The notes: generated by a model from the letters alone, not told the origin. Positions 43,548 through 53,165 are shown, counted from the first letter of the stretch. The stretch is DNA of 57,863 bases from Pelagibius sp. (GCA_028280305.1 JANQMC010000023.1:1-57863); one strand, 5' to 3'. Made by a program: numbers and translations.

Positions 43548-44801
43548 ATGCCTCTGATCGATTTCAAAGAACTACCAGATGTGCCCAGGGGTGAAGCGTT
43601 GGAGATGCTCACTCGAGGGATTGGCCAGCGTTTGGGACTGGCTCTCTCGTGGACCGGACGGGGGGCTGACCGTGGGCGCGATCTACTATTCTCTGAGATT
43701 CAAGAAGGCCCATTAAGTGCGAGGCCAATCAAGTGGTTGGTCAGTTGCAAACACTTTGCCAACTCTGACAGATCGGTTTCCGAAGCGGACGTTGGCTCAA
43801 TATTAGATAAGGTCAATCAGCATGGTGTTGACGGATTTTTGTTAGTAACTACCACAACAGCGAGCACCGGCCTCAAGGAGTTGCTTGATAGCCTTGATCA
43901 TCGGAATGGTGGTCCGATCCAAACAGCGGTATGGGACAGTCACGAGCTTGCTGGGTATCTGATTAGGGAGGAGTTCTCAGATCTCTTTCGACAGTATTTT
44001 CCTGAGTCGTTTAAGTCTATGAGGTCTACAAGTGAACCCGCGATGGTCCTTGAAACTTTAGGCCAACTAGTTCCTGCCGCGGCTTTCGCGCGAGCCAAAG
44101 AAGTGCTCGCTCCGTACATCAATCGGCTTGAGAGGCTCAGTGGAATTTCGATTTGGCCGTATGACTCAGGTGTTGCTTCGGAGGTGGATAAGGTCGTTCA
44201 GTGTTTGGTTGTGAAGGAAGATTTAGAAACTGCTGCACGTCTTATCAACGATGGCGTTTTGGAGTTTGATGCGTTCTTTGCCTTGGTACAGCGTCTAGTA
44301 GACACAGACCCCAACACGGCGCAGAGAATGCTTCATCATCTTGTAACGATGGAAGGTGATGAGACAATTGCATTCAATGCGTTCGAGCTCACTAAAGAAT
44401 ACTTTGAGTTTAGCAATCTACAGCAGGAACTTGATATGGCCATTCATTTGGACGGCCTGTCGCTTGAGATAACCTACTCTGCAGAGGTCGCAGTTTTTGT
44501 AGAGCAAGAACTAACGTCCAACGCATCTGGGTATGCTATGTGGGAACCACTCGATTGCCTGTCTAGCCACACTCTAATTGAAGAAGTCTATATCAATACA
44601 ATGAGTCTCAATCCTAACAAGCAAATCGGGACCATAGACTTTGTTGGGACTATGACCGTGACTGTATTGCTTAGCTATGATGTCGCAGGCGACAGTTCCG
44701 ATGTAGGGGTTAGCTTCCCAGGTGAATTCAATGGATATTTTGACGCAGATGGAATGCATATTGAGGATGCGTCAGTAGACACTGGCCACTATTACAACTG
44801 A
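43548..44801 (+). CDS. PD-(D/E)XK (Mrr-like) nuclease-domain protein of unknown function, AT-rich insertion
   Basis: 417 aa from ATG 43548 (a TTG at 43536 is also in frame; RBS weak either way). The N-terminal 110 residues look like a restriction-endonuclease-like fold: TGRGADRGRDLLFSE with the metal-ligand candidate D45, and IKWLVSCKHFANS with K68, that is a D...(S)xK variant of PD-(D/E)XK, then DGFLLVTTTTAST. The middle (about 150-330) is helical and unrecognised; the last about 80 residues are beta-rich (GTIDFVGTMTVTVLLSYDVA). GC is roughly 45-50% by eye against well over 60% around it, and codon use differs, indicating recent transfer. No methylase or other defence gene is adjacent. Confidence 0.65.
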   Translation: MPLIDFKELPDVPRGEALEMLTRGIGQRLGLALSWTGRGADRGRDLLFSEIQEGPLSARPIKWLVSCKHFANSDRSVSEADVGSILDKVNQHGVDGFLLVTTTTASTGLKELLDSLDHRNGGPIQTAVWDSHELAGYLIREEFSDLFRQYFPESFKSMRSTSEPAMVLETLGQLVPAAAFARAKEVLAPYINRLERLSGISIWPYDSGVASEVDKVVQCLVVKEDLETAARLINDGVLEFDAFFALVQRLVDTDPNTAQRMLHHLVTMEGDETIAFNAFELTKEYFEFSNLQQELDMAIHLDGLSLEITYSAEVAVFVEQELTSNASGYAMWEPLDCLSSHTLIEEVYINTMSLNPNKQIGTIDFVGTMTVTVLLSYDVAGDSSDVGVSFPGEFNGYFDADGMHIEDASVDTGHYYN

Positions 44802-44954
44802 CCAATAGGCTCTCAGTGTAATGAGCGGCATTAGTTTTGTGACTTCTCCATCTTACACCACCCGCAGGTCTATCATTGTAATCAGGGTATGCCAAAACTT
44901 CGGGTGTTGTTTCATCCGGCCAAGTGATGTTCTCTAGGGCGTGAGGAGAAGGCG

Positions 44955-45146
44955 GTGGCCCTGGCGATGAAACCGGCCTGCGAGCGTTGTGAGAACGGAC
45001 TCGCGATGGATGGGGAAGTCTATATCTGCAGCTACGAGTGCACTTTCTGCCCGACCTGCGCAAAAGCCTTGGCATCGCTTTGCCCGAACTGTGGCGGGGA
45101 ATTGGTCGCAAGGCCGCGGCGCGATGCCGGACCGATGTTTGCGTAA
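44955..45146 (+). CDS. DUF1272 zinc-ribbon protein
   Basis: 63 aa from GTG 44955 (GAGGAG 6 nt upstream). Eight cysteines form four pairs: CERC, then ICSYECTFCPTCAKALASLC and CPNCGG, a compact double zinc-binding arrangement typical of DUF1272. Function unknown. It is the first gene after the AT-rich insertion and has returned to the high-GC composition of the genome. Confidence 0.85.
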   Translation: MALAMKPACERCENGLAMDGEVYICSYECTFCPTCAKALASLCPNCGGELVARPRRDAGPMFA

Positions 45147-45197
45147 CGACGCAGATGCTGCGGATCCAATCCTTTTGAGTTCTTTTGGGAGAGCAGT

Positions 45198-45878
45198 TTG
45201 CCGACAGTATTGATTACCGGTGCCAATCGTGGTCTCGGCTTGGAGTTTGTGCGCAGTTTCGCGGCCGAGGGTTGGCGAGTCCACGCCTGCGCGCGCAACG
45301 TCGAGAAGGCCAAGAGCGTGAAGGCGCTGGAGGGCGATGTCGTCTGCCACAAGCTGGATGTCACCAATGGACTGAAAGTCGCCAGCCTGGCGCGCAGCCT
45401 TGCCGAAGAGCCCCTGGACCTGCTGATCAACAATGCCGGGATCTACGGTTCCCGCGCCGACTTCGGCGAAACCGATTTCGACGACTGGGCGACGACGTTG
45501 AGCGTCAACACCCTGGCGCCTCTGCGCATGGCAGAGCGTTTCGTCGGCATGCTCGAAAAGGGCGAGAGAAAGACCATCGTCAATATCTCGAGCCGTATGG
45601 GCTCCATCGCCTCAACGGGCACCGGCGGGTCCTATGCCTATCGCAGTTCCAAAGCGGCTTTGAACATGGTCACCAAGGGGCTCTCCGCCGACCTCGGCCC
45701 GAAAGGGTTCACGGTTGTCTCCTTTCACCCCGGATGGGTTCAGACCGACATGGGTGGAGAGGAAGCGGACATTCCCTCCGATGAATCCATCGTCGGCATG
45801 CGCAAGGTCATTGCCGGGCTGACCACCGAGGACAACGGCAAATTCTTCAACTACGATGGCAGCGAAATCGACTGGTGA
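45198..45878 (+). CDS. SDR-family oxidoreductase (CsgA/C-factor-like)
   Basis: 226 aa short-chain dehydrogenase, cytoplasmic. The start is TTG 45198 behind GGGAGA. Motifs: cofactor-binding ITGANRGLGLEFVRSFAAEG, NNAG (LLINNAGIYG), the active-site serine in VNISSRMGS and catalytic YRSSK. The organisation with a short C-terminal half and PGWVQTDMGG resembles the C-factor/carbonyl-reductase-like group. Substrate unknown. The gene overlaps the possible upstream start of the DUF3291 gene. Confidence 0.9.
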   Translation: MPTVLITGANRGLGLEFVRSFAAEGWRVHACARNVEKAKSVKALEGDVVCHKLDVTNGLKVASLARSLAEEPLDLLINNAGIYGSRADFGETDFDDWATTLSVNTLAPLRMAERFVGMLEKGERKTIVNISSRMGSIASTGTGGSYAYRSSKAALNMVTKGLSADLGPKGFTVVSFHPGWVQTDMGGEEADIPSDESIVGMRKVIAGLTTEDNGKFFNYDGSEIDW

Positions 45879-45913
45879 GGCGAAGGCTGGGAAACAGGGC
45901 CGGGAAACAGGAG

Positions 45914-46411
45914 ATGACGGCATTTCATCTGGCGCAGATCAACGTTGGCCGACTGATCGCGCCGATCGACGACCCCGCGATTGCCGGCTTTGTCGAGCGT
46001 CTGGAAGACATCAATGCTCTTGCCGAACGGAGTCGCGGTTTCGTCTGGCGGCTGCAGAGCGAAAGCGGCAATGCCACCGACATTCAGACGTCGCCGGATC
46101 CGCAATTCATCGTCAACATGTCGGTGTGGCGGGACTTAGAGTCACTCTTCGCCTATGTCTACAAATCCAGCCACACTCAGGTGATGGCGCAGCGGCGCCG
46201 GTGGTTCGAGAAGCCCGGCGGCGCCTTCATGGCGCTGTGGTGGCTGCCGGCCGGCACCATTCCCAGCATTGAGGACGGACTGCAGCGGGTCGCCTTGCTC
46301 GACCGCTGCGGGCCGACGCCAGAGGCTTTTGTCTTCAAGACGGCTTTTGACGCTGCGGGGCAGCCGATGGATCGTGCGGCGCTGGTGCGGACGGCCGAAC
46401 CATGCTTCTGA
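45914..46411 (+). CDS. DUF3291 family protein
   Basis: 165 aa from ATG 45914. DUF3291 features: [20 protein letters not shown], a central [40 protein letters not shown] and [19 protein letters not shown]. The family resembles dimeric ferredoxin-like (ABM-type) proteins; its activity is unknown. The AGGAG directly abuts this ATG, so a GTG at 45875 overlapping the SDR stop is an alternative start. Its 3' end overlaps the next gene by 10 nt. Confidence 0.8.
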   Translation: MTAFHLAQINVGRLIAPIDDPAIAGFVERLEDINALAERSRGFVWRLQSESGNATDIQTSPDPQFIVNMSVWRDLESLFAYVYKSSHTQVMAQRRRWFEKPGGAFMALWWLPAGTIPSIEDGLQRVALLDRCGPTPEAFVFKTAFDAAGQPMDRAALVRTAEPCF

Positions 46412-47538
46412 ACGAAGAGCAAAGCCTGATCCGCGATACAGCGCGCCAGTTCGCACACGAACAGTTGGCGCCGCAGGCGGCCGCCTGGGACCGCGAGGCC
46501 CACTTTCCCAAGGAGGCCGTTGCGGCCATGGGCGAGCTCGGCCTCATGGGCATGCTGGTGTCGCCGGAATGGGACGGCGCCGGGACGGACCATGTTTCCT
46601 ACGCGCTGGCCCTGATGGAGGTCGCGTCGGGCGACGGTTCCTGCTCCACCATCATGTCGGTGCACAACTCCGTCGGCTGTATGCCGATTGCAAAGTTCGG
46701 CTCCGGCGAACAGAAGGAGCGGTTTCTCAAACCCATGGCGCGAGGCGAGAAGCTCGGCGCCTTCTGCCTGACGGAACCGCAGGCCGGCTCCGATGCCGCG
46801 GCGATCAAGACGCGGGCCGAGCGCGACGGCAACCATTATGTGTTGAACGGCGTGAAACAGTTCATCACCTCCGGTGAGACTGCCGATGTCGCCATTGTCT
46901 TTGCCGTCACCGATCCGGAAAAGGGCAAACGCGGTATCTCGGCCTTCATCGTGCCGACGCGAACTGACGGCTATCGTGTCGCCTCGGTCGAGAAGAAATT
47001 GGGCCAGAAGGCCTCCGACACCTGCCAGATCGTCTTCGAGGATTGCCGGCTCACGCCCGACCTGCTCTTGGGGGAAGAGGGCGACGGCTACAGGATTGCT
47101 TTGGCCAATCTCGAAGGCGGCCGCATCGGCATCGCCGCACAGTCGGTCGGCATGGCGCGGGCTGCATATGAGGCGGCGCTGGACTATGCCAAGGACCGTC
47201 AGACCTTCGGCAAGGCGCTTGTCGATCATCAGGCTGTCGCCTTTCGCCTGGCCGACATGGCGACGCAGATTCACGCCGCCGAACTCATGGTTCTGGAAGC
47301 GGCTGCCCTGCGCGATGCGGGACGGCCCTGCCTGAAAGAGGCGGCCATGGCCAAGCTTCAGGCCTCTGAGATGGCGGAGAAAGTCTGTTCCGATGCCATC
47401 CAGATTCACGGTGGCTACGGCTACCTCGCCGACTTTCCCGTCGAGCGCATCTACCGCGATGTGCGGGTCTGCCAGATCTACGAAGGCACCTCCGACATCC
47501 AGCGCCTCATAATCGCCCGACAGATCGCCGCCGGATAG
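46402..47538 (+). CDS. Acyl-CoA dehydrogenase (short/branched-chain type)
   Basis: 378 aa FAD enzyme oxidising an acyl-CoA at C2-C3. Motifs: [52 protein letters not shown], and [20 protein letters not shown] then [16 protein letters not shown] with the catalytic Glu of the YEGT motif. This is the classical position, unlike the isovaleryl enzyme at 42363. A butyryl-, isobutyryl- or 2-methylbutyryl-CoA substrate is likely; which cannot be read. It overlaps the DUF3291 gene end and precedes the HCCA-isomerase gene by 37 nt. Confidence 0.92.
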   Translation: MLLNEEQSLIRDTARQFAHEQLAPQAAAWDREAHFPKEAVAAMGELGLMGMLVSPEWDGAGTDHVSYALALMEVASGDGSCSTIMSVHNSVGCMPIAKFGSGEQKERFLKPMARGEKLGAFCLTEPQAGSDAAAIKTRAERDGNHYVLNGVKQFITSGETADVAIVFAVTDPEKGKRGISAFIVPTRTDGYRVASVEKKLGQKASDTCQIVFEDCRLTPDLLLGEEGDGYRIALANLEGGRIGIAAQSVGMARAAYEAALDYAKDRQTFGKALVDHQAVAFRLADMATQIHAAELMVLEAAALRDAGRPCLKEAAMAKLQASEMAEKVCSDAIQIHGGYGYLADFPVERIYRDVRVCQIYEGTSDIQRLIIARQIAAG

Positions 47539-47575
47539 TCCCGCACAGGGCGGCGACCAAAGGACCAAAAAGGTT

Positions 47576-48178
47576 ATGCCAGAGCCCATCGAGTTCTATT
47601 TCGATTTCTCCAGTCCCTATGGCTATCTCGCCGCCGAGGAGATCAACACGATCGCCGAGCGCGGCGGGCGCGACGTCGTCTGGCGGCCGATGCTTCTGGG
47701 CGCCGTCTTCAAGGAAACCGGCGGCCAGCCTTTGCTCGGGATTCCGATGAAGGGCGATTACGCGCGACACGACCTTGAGCGCTCGGCCCGGTTGATCGGT
47801 GTGCCTTTTACACTGCCGGCCAGCTTTCCCTTCATGTCTGTGGCGGCGGCGCGCGCCTACTATTGGATGTATGACCAGGACCCCGAAAAGGCGGTGGCCC
47901 TGGCAAAGGCGCTCTACCGGGAGGCCTTCGGACAAGGGCGGGACATCGATTCGCCGGCGGCTGTCGTGAGCGTCTGTGCGGCTGAAGGCCTGGATCCCGA
48001 GGCGGTTAGCGCGGCCCTGAGCGACCCCGCGGTAAAGCAGCGCCTTCGCGAGGAAGTGGAGGCGGCGGTCGCCAAAGGGGTCTTCGGTTCACCCCTTATT
48101 CTCGTTGACGGAGAGGCGTTCTGGGGTCATGACCGTCTGAGTCAGGTGGCACTTTGGCTGCAGCGAGGCGGCTGGTAG
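47576..48178 (+). CDS. 2-hydroxychromene-2-carboxylate isomerase-like (kappa-GST/DsbA fold)
   Basis: 200 aa thioredoxin-fold protein of the kappa-GST group. The N-terminal motif FYFDFSSPYGYLAAEEIN has the Ser that activates glutathione, and the C-terminus has KGVFGSPLILVDGEAFWGHD, both diagnostic. The enzyme first described acts in naphthalene degradation, but most relatives have unknown substrates, and no aromatic-degradation genes are present here. It follows an acyl-CoA dehydrogenase and ends the catabolic gene group. Confidence 0.9.
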   Translation: MPEPIEFYFDFSSPYGYLAAEEINTIAERGGRDVVWRPMLLGAVFKETGGQPLLGIPMKGDYARHDLERSARLIGVPFTLPASFPFMSVAAARAYYWMYDQDPEKAVALAKALYREAFGQGRDIDSPAAVVSVCAAEGLDPEAVSAALSDPAVKQRLREEVEAAVAKGVFGSPLILVDGEAFWGHDRLSQVALWLQRGGW

Positions 48179-48320
48179 ACTGCCTTTGGTGATACGGCGT
48201 CTATTGTGCACCTGCGAAAAGGGGTCTACAGGGCCGGTTTGTTTTGCTAGACAGTGCAGACAGCCGCTCCTCTCGATGAGCTTGCCTGAACGGCTTGCCA
48301 GAAGGGTTTGATAGAAACTC

Positions 48321-49214
48321 ATGAACGACGGGTCTTCGGACGGGTCCGACAACGACGGTCAGGTTCTGGCCGTTCTCTTCGCCGATATCGACGGCAGCAC
48401 CAAGCTGTACGAGATTCACGGCGATGAGACTGCGCACCGTCTGACTGCCGAGTGTTTGACCGTGCTGGATGCCAAGGCGGATATGGCCGGCGGCCGAACC
48501 GTGAAGACCTCCGGCGACGGTGTCATGTGTGTCTTTGCAACCCCGGACGAAGCGTTTCGGGCGGCGACCCTGATGCGCGACGCCCACAAGCAGGGCCAAG
48601 TTTCGATCCATGCCGGTTTCCACTTCGGGCCGGTCATCGAGGATTCGGGCGACTTCTACGGCGACACGGTAAACGTGGCTGCCCGCGTGACCGATCTTGC
48701 CAAGGCCGGCGAGATCCTGGTTACCGAAGATACGGTGGTGCGCCTCTCACCGCCGTTCCGCAGTTCGACACGCTGGCTCGACAAAGCGGCGATGAAGGGC
48801 AAGAAGGAGCCGGTGGCGATCTACGAGGTGGTGACCGAAGATGAGAATGCGACCGTCATCCGCGGCCCGCTTCTGGCCGAGGCCGGCGACAAGCTGCGCC
48901 TGGACATCGCCTATCGCGGGCAGACCTTCAGTCTGGAAGAGCCGATGGCGGAGTTCGTGGTCGGCCGGCAGGAGAACTGCCATCTGATGGTCGATTCCTC
49001 CTATGCCTCGCGGCGTCACGCCACGATCCAGGCCATTCGCGGCAAGGTCTTCTTGAAAGACCACAGCACCAATGGAACCTATGTGCGCAGCGAGACCGGC
49101 GAGATCGCCTATGTGAAGCGTGAGATGGTGCAGTTGAGCGGAAGGGGCGGCATCTTTCTGGGCCGCGAGCCCGATCTCGCCGCCGAAGATGAGATTCGCT
49201 TCAGCCTGCCCTGA
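48321..49214 (+). CDS. Class III adenylate cyclase fused to FHA domain
   Basis: 297 aa, cytoplasmic. Residues about 15-170 form a class III nucleotide cyclase: metal ligands D22 (VLFADIDGSTKLYE) and D66 (KTSGDGVMC), adenine-selecting K62 and D115, and transition-state N118 and R122 (FYGDTVNVAARV). All catalytic residues are present, so cAMP production is likely. Residues about 205-295 form a forkhead-associated domain (VVGRQENCHLMV, YASRRHATIQAI, DHSTNGTYV) that binds phosphothreonine. The PP2C and Ser/Thr kinase genes downstream are likely partners: a phosphorylated target could recruit or control the cyclase. Confidence 0.92.
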   Translation: MNDGSSDGSDNDGQVLAVLFADIDGSTKLYEIHGDETAHRLTAECLTVLDAKADMAGGRTVKTSGDGVMCVFATPDEAFRAATLMRDAHKQGQVSIHAGFHFGPVIEDSGDFYGDTVNVAARVTDLAKAGEILVTEDTVVRLSPPFRSSTRWLDKAAMKGKKEPVAIYEVVTEDENATVIRGPLLAEAGDKLRLDIAYRGQTFSLEEPMAEFVVGRQENCHLMVDSSYASRRHATIQAIRGKVFLKDHSTNGTYVRSETGEIAYVKREMVQLSGRGGIFLGREPDLAAEDEIRFSLP

Positions 49215-49463
49215 GACAGCGACATTACGGAACAGCGAAAAGAGATACCGGCAAAGGGCTGGGCTGGCGCAGGCACAACCGGTGCTGCTGCGCGGATTGC
49301 TTTACCGCACCCGGCACCTGTTCCATACTTTCCCGGGGAGAGTCAGGTCTTGGCGTGTTGAGACGCGCGCCGGACGATGCGGCGTCGGGTCAGGCAGCGA
49401 GGTCTGCGGAGAGCCCGACGCGCGAAAGCCGTCGGCCAAAAGCGGTGAGGGACTGAAGGGGTA

Positions 49464-50258
49464 ATGTCGCAAAGCGGTGGAAACGGGGGAGCCACGAGCA
49501 CGGTCAAGACAGGCTCGGCGGCCGCGACGCTTGGTCATCTGAGCGATGTCGGCCGCGTGCGGCGCCACAATGAAGACAACTACGCCCTTCGCGACGACCT
49601 GGGGCTCTGGGTCGTCGCCGACGGCATGGGCGGCGCCGCGGCCGGTGAGAAAGCCAGTGCAATCGTGGTGGACGTCCTGGCGCGGGAGATCGAGCGCGGC
49701 ACCGCCCTGGAAGATGCCATTGCGGAAGCCAATCGGTCGATCCTGGATGCCGTCGTCGCCGGGGAGGGAAAGCAGGGCATGGGCTCGACCGTCGTTGCCG
49801 CGCGCTTTGCCGGTAGCGACTATCATATCGCCTGGGTCGGCGATGCCCGCGCCTATCTCTGGTCCGACGGCCTGCATCGGTTGTCTCACGATCACTCGCG
49901 GGTGCAGGAACTGGTCGATGCCGGACTCATCACAGAGGAAGAGGCGCGCCAGCACCCGCATCGCAGCGTGATCACCCGCGTGCTTGGCGGCCCCGACGGC
50001 ACAGCCGCGGCGCCCGATCTGGTGAGCGGCTCGCTGAAGCCGGGCCAGGGCCTGTTGCTGTGCAGCGACGGCCTGACCTCTGAAGTCGCCGATGCGGAAA
50101 TCGCGAAGGTTCTTTCGCGGGAGATGGATGGATCGGACAGCGGCTCCGGCTCCGGACAGCAGGCTGTCGATGAACTTGTCGCCAAGGCTTTGGACGAGGG
50201 CGGCAGCGACAACATTACCGTGGTTTTGGTCGGGGTGCCGAAGAATGCAGCAGCGTAA
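49464..50258 (+). CDS. PP2C-family Ser/Thr protein phosphatase
   Basis: 264 aa Mg/Mn-dependent phosphatase. Motifs: VRRHNEDNYALRDDLGLWVV (NED at about 36-38), ADGMGGAAAGEKAS with the metal-binding Asp at 53, GMGSTVVAA, WVGDARAYLW, CSDGLTSEV and GGSDNITVVLV. It resembles Stp/PppA, which reverse kinases of the Hanks type. It sits 85 nt before a membrane Ser/Thr kinase and 250 nt after the cyclase-FHA gene, a common eukaryote-like signalling arrangement. Confidence 0.93.
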   Translation: MSQSGGNGGATSTVKTGSAAATLGHLSDVGRVRRHNEDNYALRDDLGLWVVADGMGGAAAGEKASAIVVDVLAREIERGTALEDAIAEANRSILDAVVAGEGKQGMGSTVVAARFAGSDYHIAWVGDARAYLWSDGLHRLSHDHSRVQELVDAGLITEEEARQHPHRSVITRVLGGPDGTAAAPDLVSGSLKPGQGLLLCSDGLTSEVADAEIAKVLSREMDGSDSGSGSGQQAVDELVAKALDEGGSDNITVVLVGVPKNAAA

Positions 50259-50342
50259 CGAAGGGTTCCGGCTGTGTCTGCGGTTGTATTTATGGGGGTG
50301 AAGAGGTGACGGCATTGTGGAGCCGCAAAGGGGATTTGCGCC

Positions 50343-53165
50343 ATGAGCGGTGATACGCCGGACCGCGGCAGGGAGGGCCCCCGCAGCGTCGGTTCCACGG
50401 GTGGCGGAGATTCCGGCCTCGCCGGAACTTTCGCGCCGGGCACCTTGATCAGTTTCACTTACAGGGTGGAGGCTTTGCTTGCCCGTGGCGGCATGGGTGA
50501 GGTCTACCGCACCACCCACACCGAGATCGGCACCCAGCACGCCATCAAGATCGTCCGGCCCGATCTGGCCAACGACGACAAGATCATGGAGTTGTTCCGG
50601 CGCGAAGCCTCGGTGCTGCGCACGGTGCGTGAAGATGCGATTGTCGGCTACGACGGCGTGTTGCGGGACGAAGAGGGCCGGGTCTATCTGGTCATGGAAT
50701 TCGTCGATGGCCCGTCGCTGACCGAGTACCTGACGGGCGGTACCCTGACGCCGCAGGAGGTTCGCGATCTGCGTGATCGTCTGGCCCGTGGCCTTGCGGC
50801 GGCGCATGACAAGGGGGTGATTCACCGCGACATGTCGCCGGACAACATCATCCTCGGCGAAGGGAAGCTTTCTCAAGCCAAGATCATCGACTTCGGTATC
50901 GCCAAGCTGGCGGATTCCTCGGCCACGACGATCATCGGCGACGACTTCGCCGGCCGCTATGCCTATGCCTCGCCGGAGCAGATCGGCCTTTACGGCGGAC
51001 AGGTGGATGCCCGCTCGGATATCTACAGTCTCGGCCTCGTGCTGGCGACGGCGGGCACCGGCAAGGCGCTCAACATGGGCGAGATCAGCGAATCGCTGGT
51101 CTCCGTCATTGAGGCCCGGAAGCGCATTCCCGACTTCAGCTCGGTTCCCGAATCCCTGCGCAACGAACTGGGAGCCATGCTGCAGCCCGATCCGGCTGAC
51201 CGCCCTCAGAGCATGCGTGAGGTCATCGGCCTGGACAGCCGCCTGGACTCGGCGGGGCCGCAGGCGGCGCCGGAACAGAAGCAACAGGCCCCGGCAGCGC
51301 CGCTGTCGGCCGAGCCCGCCGCACGGCCCACCTCCGCCGGGGGCAGCGCTCGGGGCTGGTTGTGGCCGGCCGTGACGGCCGGGGTTGCCGCGGCGGCGGT
51401 GGGCGGTTACTTCGCCTGGCAGAACATGGCGCCGCCTGCGGACCCGCCGCAGGCAGTGGCGCAGGTGGATACCGCCGAGCCCGCGCCGCCGCAGCCGGAA
51501 GCTTCCGCGCCGGCGGCCGACACGCCGCCGAACGGCCAGGCGGTCGCACCGGTGGAAACCCCCGCGGAAGTTCCCACGGACCCCCCCACGGAACCCCCCG
51601 TGCAAGCCCCGGCGGAGCCGACAATCGCGGCGCCGGCGGATGAACCGCCGGCCGCTGTCGTCGCCGAGGAGGCGGACAGCCAGCCTGTGCCGGAGCCAGA
51701 ATCGCCAAGCGACACTGCGGCGGTCCAAACGCCGGCCCCAGCTGTGCCGGCGGTTCCTGCCGCCGAGCCGCAACCTGATGCCGAAGAAGGCGTGCCTGCG
51801 GATACCGCTGCCCAGGGGGAAGAGGCCGGCGGGGCCATCGCCGACGCGGCCGAAGCGGTTGCTGCGCAAGCTCTGCCGGAGGCCGATGACGCGGGCATCG
51901 ATACAGGCGGGGAGCCGGTGCCGGCCGACACGCAGCAGGCTGCGGCTGAGGAGACTGCAGAGGCGGAGGGAAACACAGAGGCGGTGATTGCACCACCCGA
52001 GCCGCGAGTTGCCCAGCAGGCCGGCGATGACGAGCAGGCCGGAGATGACGAGCAGGCCGGCGCCGAGCAGGCTGATGCCCGGCAGGAGCCCGCCACGGCG
52101 AACGACGAGCCGGTGCCAGAGGCGGCCGCAGAGGCGGTAACTGAGGAAACAGAAGAGCGCACCATTGATCAGGCGGCGGCATCGGCCCCCTCAGACGAGG
52201 AAGCCACGGATAACCGGGCCGCTGATGCGCAGATCGCTGCCTTGCCGGAGCCCTCTGAAGCTGAACGGCGCGCGGCGGCCCTGGCCGCGGCGGAAGCGGC
52301 CTTAACGCGCAGCGAGAAGTTGGAAATCCAACGCGACCTGCGGGCTTTGGGCCACTACGCTGGCGGTATCGACGGTAGCTTCGGGCCGGGAACCCGTGCC
52401 GGGATCGAGCGCTACCAACAGGTTGCCGGGCTGGAGCCGACCGGCTATCTCGACGATGCTCAACGTGCGGGCCTTGCCAGCGCTGCACAGGCGCCCCGGG
52501 CTGAAGAAGCGGCCCGTCTGGCGGCTGAACGGCAGGCCGCAGAACAGCGGGCAGCAGCACAGCAGGCCGCCGAAGCGGAAGCCGCCCGCGCCGCTGAGGA
52601 ACGCAGGGTGGCGGAAGAGGCCGCCGCCCGCGCGAGGGCCGTAGCTCAGCAGCGCTCAGCACCGGCCCGGTCGACCGAACCGGCGGTTTCTCAGAATGAG
52701 GCATTGGGCCAGCAGCAGGCGGCCCTGCCCGGTGAGAGCGAGATGGATCGCCTGAGGCGTGTCGCCGAAGCGGGTGACCCCATCGCTCAAGCAAGCCTTG
52801 GCCTCAGATACTATCGGGGCCAGGGGGTCAGAAAGGACTTGGAAGAGGCCTTTCGCTGGACAAAGCAGGCGGCGGAGCAGGGCGAGGCGCGGGCGCAGTC
52901 CAATCTCGGCTTTTATTATATGAATGGGGAAGGGGTCGGCAGAGATCCTGCCCAGGCGGCGCGCTGGTGGCGCGAGGCCGCATCCCAGGGGCTGCAACAG
53001 GCGCAGTTTAATCTCGGCCTGCTCTACGAGACCGGGCGTGGCGTCAGCGCGGATCCCCAGGAAGCGGCGAAGTGGTACCGGCTGGCGAGCGAACAGGGCG
53101 ACCGGCAGGCCAAGTCTCGCCTGGAGGGACTGGTACGCCGCGGACTGGTGTCTGCAGAGGAGTGA
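50343..53165 (+). CDS. Membrane Ser/Thr protein kinase with peptidoglycan-binding and Sel1 repeats
   Basis: 940 aa. Cytoplasmic Hanks-type kinase (about 40-300): Gly-rich loop LARGGMGEVYR, ATP-anchoring K69 (AIKIV), catalytic HRDMSPDN (D163, N168) and DFG (D183); the Lys of the usual HRDLKPxN is Ser here. A membrane helix follows (about 337-358; WPAVTAGVAAAAVGGYFAW), then a long Pro/Ala/Glu-rich stretch (360-640) with small tandem repeats, a PG_binding_1 domain (about 652-712; IQRDLRALGHYAGGIDGSFG) and three or more Sel1 repeats (about 807-930; GLRYYRGQGVRKDLEEAFRW). The outside part probably reads cell-wall or envelope state and the kinase signals inside. Confidence 0.93.
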   Translation: MSGDTPDRGREGPRSVGSTGGGDSGLAGTFAPGTLISFTYRVEALLARGGMGEVYRTTHTEIGTQHAIKIVRPDLANDDKIMELFRREASVLRTVREDAIVGYDGVLRDEEGRVYLVMEFVDGPSLTEYLTGGTLTPQEVRDLRDRLARGLAAAHDKGVIHRDMSPDNIILGEGKLSQAKIIDFGIAKLADSSATTIIGDDFAGRYAYASPEQIGLYGGQVDARSDIYSLGLVLATAGTGKALNMGEISESLVSVIEARKRIPDFSSVPESLRNELGAMLQPDPADRPQSMREVIGLDSRLDSAGPQAAPEQKQQAPAAPLSAEPAARPTSAGGSARGWLWPAVTAGVAAAAVGGYFAWQNMAPPADPPQAVAQVDTAEPAPPQPEASAPAADTPPNGQAVAPVETPAEVPTDPPTEPPVQAPAEPTIAAPADEPPAAVVAEEADSQPVPEPESPSDTAAVQTPAPAVPAVPAAEPQPDAEEGVPADTAAQGEEAGGAIADAAEAVAAQALPEADDAGIDTGGEPVPADTQQAAAEETAEAEGNTEAVIAPPEPRVAQQAGDDEQAGDDEQAGAEQADARQEPATANDEPVPEAAAEAVTEETEERTIDQAAASAPSDEEATDNRAADAQIAALPEPSEAERRAAALAAAEAALTRSEKLEIQRDLRALGHYAGGIDGSFGPGTRAGIERYQQVAGLEPTGYLDDAQRAGLASAAQAPRAEEAARLAAERQAAEQRAAAQQAAEAEAARAAEERRVAEEAAARARAVAQQRSAPARSTEPAVSQNEALGQQQAALPGESEMDRLRRVAEAGDPIAQASLGLRYYRGQGVRKDLEEAFRWTKQAAEQGEARAQSNLGFYYMNGEGVGRDPAQAARWWREAASQGLQQAQFNLGLLYETGRGVSADPQEAAKWYRLASEQGDRQAKSRLEGLVRRGLVSAEE
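52017..52064 (+). repeat. In-frame tandem repeat in the kinase linker
   Basis: Two nearly identical 18-bp units coding Q-A-G-D-D-E (52017-52034, 52035-52052, one base different) are followed by a degenerate third (Q-A-G-A-E). It sits in the periplasmic Pro/Glu/Ala-rich linker of the kinase and could vary in copy number between strains. Confidence 0.7.

Noticed and set aside
49302..51869. 855-codon minus-strand frame opposite the PP2C and kinase genes
   Set aside because: Arg/Gly low-complexity shadow of two well-recognised plus-strand genes; no RBS or domain.
51223..52794. Pro/Arg-rich minus-strand frame opposite the kinase linker
   Set aside because: Arises from the repetitive GCC/GAG codons of the Ala/Glu/Pro-rich linker.
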